Assembly (NCBI GenBank): GCA_017464225.1
Contig: JAFUDW010000020.1
Span: 1 to 20,045 of the forward strand
DNA length: 20,045 nt
Direction: 5' to 3'
Source: Clostridia bacterium
Lineage (GTDB): Bacteria; Bacillota_A; Clostridia; Christensenellales; Aristaeellaceae
Shown: piece after piece, positions 14,505 through 20,045 of the stretch
Numbering within the stretch: the first letter of the stretch is position 1
How the letters are laid out: the number at the start of each line of letters is the position of its first letter
The notes under the pieces: generated by a model
What the model was told of the DNA's origin: nothing
Databases searched by the model: none
What the model saw: only the letters and a program-made list of their open reading frames with translations
Position numbers and translations under genes: made by a program

Positions 14505-15761
14505 ATGAACAAACCGCTTACTGTCGCCGTGGCCGGCTGCGGTTCCCGCGGTCAGGATACTTACTCTAAAATACTGATGACAATGCCTGAAAAGGCCGTC
14601 GTGGTCGCCGCTGCTGATATTGATCCCGAAAAGCTGGAAGGCATGCGGAAGCTGACCGGCATTGGGGAGGAGGCTTGCTATTCCTCCGCGGAGGAGATGC
14701 TCAGGCAGCCGCGCCTGGCTGATATCATGCTGATCTGTACCCCGGATCGCTGCCATTATGCTGAAGCTAAGGCCGCTCTGCTCCTGGATTACGATCTGCT
14801 GCTGGAGAAACCCATCGCGCCAAGCGCTTCTGAATGCGAGGAGCTGCGGGATATCGCCATGGCGCGCGGAAGGAAGGTGGCGGTATGCCATGTGCTGCGC
14901 TATACGGCCTTCTATCAGAAAATCAAGCAGCTGCTGGATGAAGGCGCGGTGGGCAAGGTGATGAGCATTCAGGCCATCGAGCAGGTATGCTATTGGCACC
15001 AGGCGCACAGCTTTGTCCGCGGCAATTGGCGCAACAAGGAGCTTTCCTCCTGTATGATCCTTCAGAAGTGCTGTCATGATATGGATATTATGCTGTGGCT
15101 GACCGGAAAGCATTGCAAGCGTGTGTCCTCCTTTGGAAGCCTGAGCCTGTTTAAGCCAGAAAACGCTCCGAAGAACGCCGGAGAGCGCTGTGTAAGCTGC
15201 CAGGCCGCGGAGAATTGCCCGTATAACGCCGTACAGTTCTATCTGGATGAATATCGCAGGAGCGGGGATGATTGGCCGCAGAATGTGGTAGCCTTTGAGC
15301 CCACCGAGGAAAAGCTCCTGGAAGCGCTGCGGCACGGGCCTTACGGACGCTGCGTGTACCGGTGTGATAACAACGTGGTGGATCACCAGGCGGTCAACCT
15401 GGAACTGGAGGATGATATCACGGTCAATTTCACCATGACCGCGTTTACCGGCCATGGCGGCAGAACGCTGCGTGTGGGCGGTACCATGGGCGAACTGTAC
15501 TGCGATATGAAGGCGAACATCATTAAGGTCATGCGGTACGGAAAAGAGGATGAGATCATCGACGTGCGCACGCTGACCGACGATTTTTCCGGTCATGGCG
15601 GCGGCGACGCGCGCTTGGTGCGGGAGTTTGTGGAGCTGGTGCGAGGCGAAAGGAGCGTGAGCCCCACGCTTACCTCCATCGATCGTTCTGTGGAAAGCCA
15701 TTTGGTGGCGCTGGCGGCCGAGGAATCCCGGCTGGCTCACGGTCAGTGCATTGCGCTGTGA
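14505..15761 (+). CDS. Gfo/Idh/MocA family NAD(P)-dependent oxidoreductase
   Basis: The 418-residue enzyme has an N-terminal Rossmann fold (VAVAGCGSRGQ at 7-17, acidic AAADIDPEK around 35-43 favouring NAD). The family hallmark EKP (LLLEKPIAPS, Lys102) follows. The C-terminal alpha/beta domain carries ILQKCCHDMDIMLWLTG (His191, Asp192), corresponding to the usual substrate-site HDxD segment. A cysteine-rich insert, RCVSCQAAENCPYNAV (Cys229, 232, 238), is present; related cysteine motifs occur in a subgroup of this family and may bind zinc. AAAGGAG precedes ATG 14505, 13 bases after the DUF5107 gene. Such enzymes oxidise or reduce a sugar or inositol carbon, and some take part in redox-assisted glycoside cleavage. 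Context suggests a sugar released from the imported glycan. Confidence 0.92.
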   Translation: MNKPLTVAVAGCGSRGQDTYSKILMTMPEKAVVVAAADIDPEKLEGMRKLTGIGEEACYSSAEEMLRQPRLADIMLICTPDRCHYAEAKAALLLDYDLLLEKPIAPSASECEELRDIAMARGRKVAVCHVLRYTAFYQKIKQLLDEGAVGKVMSIQAIEQVCYWHQAHSFVRGNWRNKELSSCMILQKCCHDMDIMLWLTGKHCKRVSSFGSLSLFKPENAPKNAGERCVSCQAAENCPYNAVQFYLDEYRRSGDDWPQNVVAFEPTEEKLLEALRHGPYGRCVYRCDNNVVDHQAVNLELEDDITVNFTMTAFTGHGGRTLRVGGTMGELYCDMKANIIKVMRYGKEDEIIDVRTLTDDFSGHGGGDARLVREFVELVRGERSVSPTLTSIDRSVESHLVALAAEESRLAHGQCIAL

Positions 15762-15786
15762 CCTGTTGCGAATCATAGGAGCATCC

Positions 15787-16911
15787 ATGAATATATCAAA
15801 AAAAGACGCGCTGATGTGGTTCCGTTTCTTTGCCGAGCTGCCGGAGGAGGAAGAGCTGCTTCCCCATCAGATGGAGATCGTATACGCCACTCTTGCGCAG
15901 ATCGAGCGCGCGGTGAACGCACGGATCAGCCAGGCGGCCGCTGGGATCGAGGGCCTTCAATCGTTGCGGGATCGCACCTGGTATGTGGGGCCGGAGGATA
16001 AGTTTCCCCGGGGCTGTAAAAGTTGCCTGCTGGGCACCGGCCTCAGCGCTGTGCGCAAAACCAATAAGTGCAATATCCAGTGCCCCTTCTGCTATAATTA
16101 TGGGGAATTGGATTGCCAGCCGCCCATCGGCGAAGGAATGTGGGAGATCGGCGGAAGCAAGTTCTACGAGGAGGATATCGATCTGCTGCTGTCCATCCAG
16201 AAAAAGCCCACGGGCATTGCCTACGTCTATCTGGAACCCTTTATGGAGATCGATCAGTACTACGGCGTGATCGCCAAATTTCATGCGGCGGGCGTACATC
16301 AGCATATGTATACCCACGGCACGCTGGCGAACGAAAAGAACCTGAAAGCCCTGGGCGAGGCTGGACTGGATGAGCTTCGGTTCAACCTGGGGGCTTCAAA
16401 CTGCGCTGATCATGTGATCGAAAACATCAAGTTGGCTAAGCGCTTCATCCCCTATGTGGGCGTTGAAACGCCTATGACACCGGCATTCCTGACGGCGTTC
16501 CAGGAGAAAAAACAGAGGATCCTGGATACCGGGCTGGATTTCATCAATTGCGCCGAGCTGCATCTGAATCCCAACAATATTGATAATTATGCCGGGGAAC
16601 CCATGTATATGTCCCGTCAGGGGTATCTTTCGCCCATTTGGAGCAGACAGATCACCTATCAGCTGATGCGTTTGGCCGCGGAGGAGCGGTGGCCCATCGT
16701 GGTGCACGACTGCAGCAACCGCACCAAATTCGCCCGGGATCTGAACCTGAAAGCCCATGAGGGCGGATGGTTTGGCGCCAGCGATTACGCCAGTGAATTT
16801 CCAAGCCTTCCCTATGCTGCTTTTATTCCCACGCTGGAGGACGATAGCTTGCCCTTCCTTTCGGAAGAGCCGCTGCCCTATGGGTATAACCCGGGGGATA
16901 TCGTACTGTGA
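15787..16911 (+). CDS. Radical SAM protein of unknown function
   Basis: ATG 15787 is chosen because TAGGAGCATCC lies directly before it; the in-frame TTG at 15751 overlaps the preceding gene and lacks support. The 374-residue product carries the radical SAM cluster motif NKCNIQCPFCYN, with Cys95, Cys99 and Cys102 in CX3CX2C spacing. Two further cysteines sit shortly before (GCKSC, Cys77 and Cys80). A long N-terminal helical part precedes the barrel. Later stretches, such as GLDELRFNLGASNC and PYVGVETPMTPAF, fit a partial TIM barrel. It is 25 bases downstream of the oxidoreductase and overlaps the next gene by 4 bases. I do not recognise a characterised subfamily. It could modify a sugar, a peptide or a partner protein, and the location in a glycan locus is the only clue. 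Confidence 0.85.
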   Translation: MNISKKDALMWFRFFAELPEEEELLPHQMEIVYATLAQIERAVNARISQAAAGIEGLQSLRDRTWYVGPEDKFPRGCKSCLLGTGLSAVRKTNKCNIQCPFCYNYGELDCQPPIGEGMWEIGGSKFYEEDIDLLLSIQKKPTGIAYVYLEPFMEIDQYYGVIAKFHAAGVHQHMYTHGTLANEKNLKALGEAGLDELRFNLGASNCADHVIENIKLAKRFIPYVGVETPMTPAFLTAFQEKKQRILDTGLDFINCAELHLNPNNIDNYAGEPMYMSRQGYLSPIWSRQITYQLMRLAAEERWPIVVHDCSNRTKFARDLNLKAHEGGWFGASDYASEFPSLPYAAFIPTLEDDSLPFLSEEPLPYGYNPGDIVL

Positions 16912-17186
16912 TCAGGCTGCTGATCGATAAGCAAAAGCGCCTGCTGACCGTGTATGCGGATCAGCGGGCGCTGCTGCAATGCGGGATCGCCCTGGGAAGC
17001 GATCCTGTGGGGCATAAGCGGAGGATAGGGGACGGCAAAACGCCGGAGGGCGTTTATTACATTTGCCTCAAACGGAAAACGGGGAAATATGGCCCGGCGC
17101 TGGGGATCAGCTATCCTTCGCTTAGCGACGCCAGACAGGCCGCGGCCGACGGCCGGCTGGAGCCGGGGATTGCTTCCGCTTTTTGA
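16908..17186 (+). pseudogene. Truncated L,D-transpeptidase (YkuD family)
   Basis: A GTG start overlaps the radical SAM stop codon (GTGA), as in an intact operon. The 92-residue product matches the first half of a YkuD catalytic domain: LLIDKQKRLLTVY, IALGSDPVGHKRRIGDGKTP followed by EGVYYI, and LGISYPSLSDARQAAADGRL. It then ends after about 10 unrelated residues. The catalytic half with the conserved His and the SHGC-type nucleophile cysteine is absent, so it should be inactive. The break coincides with the start of IS30-family sequence on the opposite strand. Intact members crosslink peptidoglycan through 3-3 links. Confidence 0.85.
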
Positions 17187-17425
17187 GGCGGCTTATTGCG
17201 CGCCAATTCACGTGATATTGTCGATTTGTTCCTCCCTGTCTTTTCTGCAATTTTGCAGATCGATTCCCCTTTTGCAGAAAAAAAACAGTATCTTTTCTCG
17301 CTCAATTAGTGTAAGATGATAATAGTGGCTCATAGCTTCCTCCGGTATGTGTTTTCTTCTCAAACTTCACTATACCAGAACCCTGAGCCATTTTCTATAC
17401 CCGTTGCACTTCAATTGTAAATTCA
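17187..17425 (-). mobile_element. IS30-family insertion sequence remnant (5' end only)
   Basis: Read on the minus strand, this stretch holds the start of an IS30-type transposase with its ribosome binding site and upstream end sequence, ending in AT-rich DNA near 17402-17425 (plus strand GTTGCACTTCAATTGTAAATTC) that could be the terminal inverted repeat. The rest of the transposase and the other end are missing. The lower-coordinate border falls within the broken L,D-transpeptidase gene, about 17165-17205. The borders are approximate, because no target duplication or matching second repeat is present. Confidence 0.65.
17190..17333 (-). pseudogene. IS30-family transposase N-terminal fragment, frameshifted
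   Basis: On the minus strand, ATG at 17333 follows GGAGG and reads MSHYYHLTLIEREKIL, the usual IS30 transposase start. In an eight-base homopolymer (17278-17285) the frame shifts. The next frame continues with FFSAKGESICKIAEKTGRNK and then STISRELARN, the helix-turn-helix that binds the IS ends. With seven instead of eight bases the two parts would join perfectly. The catalytic DDE domain is absent because the fragment runs into the L,D-transpeptidase remnant. Confidence 0.75.
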
Positions 17426-17437
17426 AGACATTAAAAC

Positions 17438-17463
17438 AGGAGATCCCTTTCACCGGATCTCCT
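17438..17463. terminator. Terminator-like hairpin before hisZ, related to the one at 2682-2711
   Basis: A 9-bp stem AGGAGATCC/GGATCTCCT with an 8-base loop is followed by TCTATTA on the + strand and by GTTTTAAT on the - strand. Stem, loop end and A-rich flank closely match the hairpin at 2682-2711. It separates the end of the importer and enzyme operon from the his operon. The T-run is weak, so termination may be partial. The rest of the gap to hisZ (17464-17559) is AT-rich, with no convincing promoter hexamers. Confidence 0.55.
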
Positions 17464-17559
17464 TCTATTAAAGAAAACAATAAAAAGCCAGCATCCTCGC
17501 GTTTCATATAGTAAAATAATAGAGTATATCCTTTTATTCTTGCAAGCAAAGGAGCACCC

Positions 17560-18651
17560 ATGGGCACGGAGATGAAAAAAGGCCTGTTTGAGCGCGGAGA
17601 AGCCATGGAGCACAGCCTTCGGGAGCTTTATATTTCCTGTGGCTATCGCCCCTATAAAATGAGCAAGTTTGAGCCGTATGACCTGTATCTGCAAAACCGC
17701 AGCTTTGTGACCGGCGGAAGCATTCTTACCTTTACCGATACAGATGGAAGGCTCATGGCGCTCAAGCCCGACGTGACGCTTTCTGTGATCAAAAACTACC
17801 GAGGCGGTCAGCAGAAAATCTGCTATCATGAAAATGTGTACCGCGATACCGGCGCTTCCCATGAATTTCGTGAGATCCCGCAAGCGGGACTGGAATGCAT
17901 AGGGGAGATCGATCTGTATACCCAATTGGAGGTGCTGACGCTGGCCGCCCAAAGCCTGCGGCGCATCTCCGATCAGGCCATCCTGGATATCGCTTCTGTG
18001 GATTTTTTGACCGGGCTGCTGGCCGATACCGGCGTAGACGCCGCCGCCCAGTCGGAATTGCTCGCCTGCCTGCATGAAAAGAACGCGCACAGCCTGTGCA
18101 TGATCTGCGAGCGGAAAAATGTGCCCAAGGCGGCGTCCGCCGTATGGCAGGAGATCGCTTCCATGTATGGCCCGGCGGAAGAATTGCTTCCCAGGCTCAA
18201 GGATCTTTGTCTCAATGAAGCGATGCGCCAGGCGGCGCAGGAGCTGAGCGACCTGTGCGGCCTGCTGCAAGCGCTGGACGGCGTGGCGATCAATCTGGAT
18301 TTTTCCATTCTGCAGGATCTAAGCTATTATACCGGATTGGTGTTCCGCGGTTATGTGCCCGGCCTCCATACGGGTATCCTGTCCGGCGGCCGTTACGACC
18401 ATCTGGTCAAAAAGTTGGGAAAGAACGCCGGGGCCATCGGCTTTGCTGTGTATCTTGATTTGCTCAGCCAGCTTCCGGCGGGCGAGCGCGGCTTGGATGC
18501 CGATGTGCTGCTGCTTTACGGCGATCGGGACGCTCCCGCTGACGTGCTGGAAAAGGCGAAGGCAATTCGGGCAACGGGGAAAACCGTGCGCGTGCAGCGC
18601 CGCGAGGAGCCGGGCCGTTATGGTCAGGTAATCCGGATGGGAGGCGATTGA
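17560..18651 (+). CDS. hisZ: ATP phosphoribosyltransferase regulatory subunit
   Basis: HisZ is a catalytically dead histidyl-tRNA synthetase paralogue that assembles with short-form HisG to make the first enzyme of histidine synthesis. The 363-residue product shows the synthetase-like core: ILTFTDTDGRLMALKPDVTL (about 48-67), ICYHENVYRD, then HEFREIPQAGLECIG, and DLSYYTGLVFRGYVPG for the histidine-binding loop. It lacks the C-terminal anticodon-binding domain of true HisRS, and the next gene is a short hisG, both of which favour HisZ. AAAGGAG stands 5 bases before ATG 17560. It is the first gene of the his operon here, and hisG begins one base after its stop codon. Confidence 0.93.
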   Translation: MGTEMKKGLFERGEAMEHSLRELYISCGYRPYKMSKFEPYDLYLQNRSFVTGGSILTFTDTDGRLMALKPDVTLSVIKNYRGGQQKICYHENVYRDTGASHEFREIPQAGLECIGEIDLYTQLEVLTLAAQSLRRISDQAILDIASVDFLTGLLADTGVDAAAQSELLACLHEKNAHSLCMICERKNVPKAASAVWQEIASMYGPAEELLPRLKDLCLNEAMRQAAQELSDLCGLLQALDGVAINLDFSILQDLSYYTGLVFRGYVPGLHTGILSGGRYDHLVKKLGKNAGAIGFAVYLDLLSQLPAGERGLDADVLLLYGDRDAPADVLEKAKAIRATGKTVRVQRREEPGRYGQVIRMGGD

Positions 18652-18652
18652 T

Positions 18653-19285
18653 ATGGTCAATATAGCGTTGCCCAAGGGACGCTTGGGCGAGGGCGTGTAT
18701 ACCCTGTTTGAAAAAGCCGGCTACGGCTGTCCCGCCATTCGGGAGAAGAACCGCAAGCTGATCTTTGAAAATCCGGAGGCAGGCGTCAGTTATTTCTGGG
18801 TCAAGCCGTCGGATGTGGCCATTTATGTGGAGCGCGGCGCCGCCGATTTGGGTGTGGCGGGCAAGGATATCCTGCTGGAGTACAGGCCGGATGTATATGA
18901 GCTGCTGGATATGAATATGGGCCGCTGCCGCATGTGCGTGGCCGGGCCTGCCGATTTTGAGGACGACAGCTCCAGACCTTTGCGGGTCGCCACCAAATTT
19001 CCCAACATTGCCCGGGGCTATTATTCCTCTCTCAGCCGGGAAATCGATATCATTCATTTGAACGGCTCCATCGAGCTGGCCCCGCTGCTGGGATTGTCCG
19101 ATGTGATCGTGGATATTGTGGAAACCGGCAAAACGCTGCTGGAAAACCGTTTGGCGCCGCTGGAAACCATCGTGCCCATCAGCGCCAGGCTGATCGCCAA
19201 TCAGGTGAGTTATAAGTTCAAAAATGAAGAGATCGCCGCCATTCGCGCAGCGCTCGAGGCTTTGGTACAGGAGGACGGCAAATGA
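18653..19285 (+). CDS. hisG: ATP phosphoribosyltransferase, short form
   Basis: This enzyme catalyses the first step of histidine biosynthesis, joining ATP and PRPP. At 210 residues it is the short form, which lacks the C-terminal regulatory domain and depends on HisZ, encoded directly upstream. The start is typical (MVNIALPKGRLGEGV). DVAIYVERGAADLGVAGKDI is the substrate-site stretch. The family signature ELAPLLGLSDVIVDIVETGK, continuing to TL, matches fully, including the PRPP-binding end. It begins one base after the hisZ stop codon and ends in a 4-base overlap with hisD, so the genes are co-translated. Feedback control by histidine would act through HisZ. Confidence 0.96.
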   Translation: MVNIALPKGRLGEGVYTLFEKAGYGCPAIREKNRKLIFENPEAGVSYFWVKPSDVAIYVERGAADLGVAGKDILLEYRPDVYELLDMNMGRCRMCVAGPADFEDDSSRPLRVATKFPNIARGYYSSLSREIDIIHLNGSIELAPLLGLSDVIVDIVETGKTLLENRLAPLETIVPISARLIANQVSYKFKNEEIAAIRAALEALVQEDGK

Positions 19286-20045
19286 TCAGGATCATGCGAT
19301 ATGGCGAAATCCCCGATGAGCAGATCTTTTTCCGGGGAGAAATCAAAACCGATGTGGCCGGGATCGTAAGCGATATCATCGCCAACGTACGGGAGCGCGG
19401 AGATGCCGCTTTGCGGGAGTATGCGGAAAAGTTTGACGGTGGAGCGCCCCAATGTCTGGAAGTCAGCGAAATGGAGTATGCTCAGGCCCTGGAATGCGTT
19501 GATCCCGCCTTGTTGGATATCATGCGCCGCGCCGCTGAAAACATCCGGGATTTCCATAAGCGGCAGGTGCGCAGCAGTTTTGTGATCAGCGAAAAGAATG
19601 GCATCGTGCTGGGGCAAAAGGTGATCCCCATCGAAAAGGTGGGGCTTTATGTGCCAGGCGGTACGGCGGCTTATCCTTCCACCGTGCTGATGGACGCCAT
19701 TCCGGCCAAGCTGGCGGGATGCGGCGAACTGGTGATCACCACGCCCGCAAAAAACGGCGTTGTCAATCCTGTGATCTTAGCTGCCGCACGGGTTGCCGGC
19801 GTGGATCGGGTCTTTAAAACCGGCGGCGCTCAGGCCATCGCCGCCCTGGCATACGGCACTGAATCGATCCCCCGGGTGGATAAGATCGTCGGCCCGGGCA
19901 ACGCCTTTGTGGCGGAGGCTAAAAAGCAGGTGTATGGCCAGGTGTCCATTGATATGATCGCCGGGCCCAGCGAGATATTGATCGTGGCCGATGGAGCCAG
20001 CAATCCCCGCCACGTGGCGGCCGATATGCTGAGCCAGGCCGAGCA
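19282..20045 (+). CDS. hisD: Histidinol dehydrogenase (3' partial)
   Basis: HisD oxidises L-histidinol to L-histidine in two NAD-dependent steps with zinc. ATG 19282 overlaps the hisG stop codon by 4 bases. The frame stays open to the window end, giving about 254 residues of roughly 430. Typical stretches are KVGLYVPGGTAAYPSTVLM, FKTGGAQAIAALAYGT and VDKIVGPGNAFVAEAKKQV. Near the end, IDMIAGPSEILIVADGASNP followed by ADMLSQAE matches the family signature, broken just where the zinc-binding Glu-His pair is expected. The remaining his genes would lie beyond the right edge. Confidence 0.96.
   Translation, partial: MIRIMRYGEIPDEQIFFRGEIKTDVAGIVSDIIANVRERGDAALREYAEKFDGGAPQCLEVSEMEYAQALECVDPALLDIMRRAAENIRDFHKRQVRSSFVISEKNGIVLGQKVIPIEKVGLYVPGGTAAYPSTVLMDAIPAKLAGCGELVITTPAKNGVVNPVILAAARVAGVDRVFKTGGAQAIAALAYGTESIPRVDKIVGPGNAFVAEAKKQVYGQVSIDMIAGPSEILIVADGASNPRHVAADMLSQAE

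Noticed and set aside
12425..14512. A 695-codon open frame on the minus strand opposite the DUF5107 gene
   Set aside because: The translation is rich in His, Arg, Gln and Pro with no recognisable family, and it mirrors codon bias of the plus-strand gene, which has clear domains and coupled starts.
14478..15788. A 436-codon minus-strand open frame opposite the Gfo/Idh/MocA gene
   Set aside because: It is a shadow of the well-supported oxidoreductase, with no motif or ribosome binding site of its own.
17500..17530. Promoter-like AT-rich hexamers before hisZ
   Set aside because: TATATC with TTTCAT at 17-base spacing, or TAAAAT alone, match the consensus poorly; no pair is good enough to annotate, and no T-box or other riboswitch features were recognised.

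Overview
The window looks like a chromosomal segment of an uncultured, moderately high-GC Firmicute of class Clostridia, possibly from the Christensenellales or a related gut lineage. This rests on strong purine-rich ribosome binding sites, sigma-A type promoters, Gram-positive surface proteins with SpaA/FctA and Thr-Pro-Glu repeat architectures, an LplB/YtcP-type importer, and a short-form hisG with hisZ. The lineage is an inference. No rRNA, tRNA, CRISPR array or phage gene was seen.

Region 1 (1-2711, + strand) holds surface proteins: the 3' part of a pilin-like protein with a possible frameshift near its end, then a secreted protein with an 8-residue proline repeat and a long acidic tract. 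It closes with two hairpin terminators shared with the convergent operon.

Region 2 (2727-5486, - strand) is a compact operon driven by a perfect consensus promoter. It encodes a small unknown membrane protein, the DUF969 and DUF979 membrane proteins, and pyroglutamyl peptidase I. It probably scavenges 5-oxoproline or pyroglutamyl peptides. A lone tRNA-dihydrouridine synthase gene (5546-6502, - strand) follows.

Region 3 (6618-17186, + strand) is a carbohydrate uptake and processing locus. It has a promoter with a palindrome in its spacer, two CUT1-type permeases, a very large solute-binding protein, and a strong hairpin that could act as an attenuator. Then come a DUF5696-type putative glycosidase, a DUF5107/TPR protein, a Gfo/Idh/MocA oxidoreductase and an uncharacterised radical SAM protein. 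These last genes are tightly packed, with two 4-base overlaps. There is no ATPase gene and no regulator in the window. The importer plausibly brings in an oligosaccharide that the unusual intracellular enzymes process; the substrate is unknown. This block is the best candidate for undescribed biology.

Region 4 (about 16908-17463) is a scar. An L,D-transpeptidase gene lacks its catalytic half and abuts the 5' end of an IS30-family element whose transposase is itself frameshifted in an A8/T8 tract. Region 5 (17560-20045, + strand) is the start of a histidine biosynthesis operon, hisZ-hisG-hisD, cut off by the window end within hisD.
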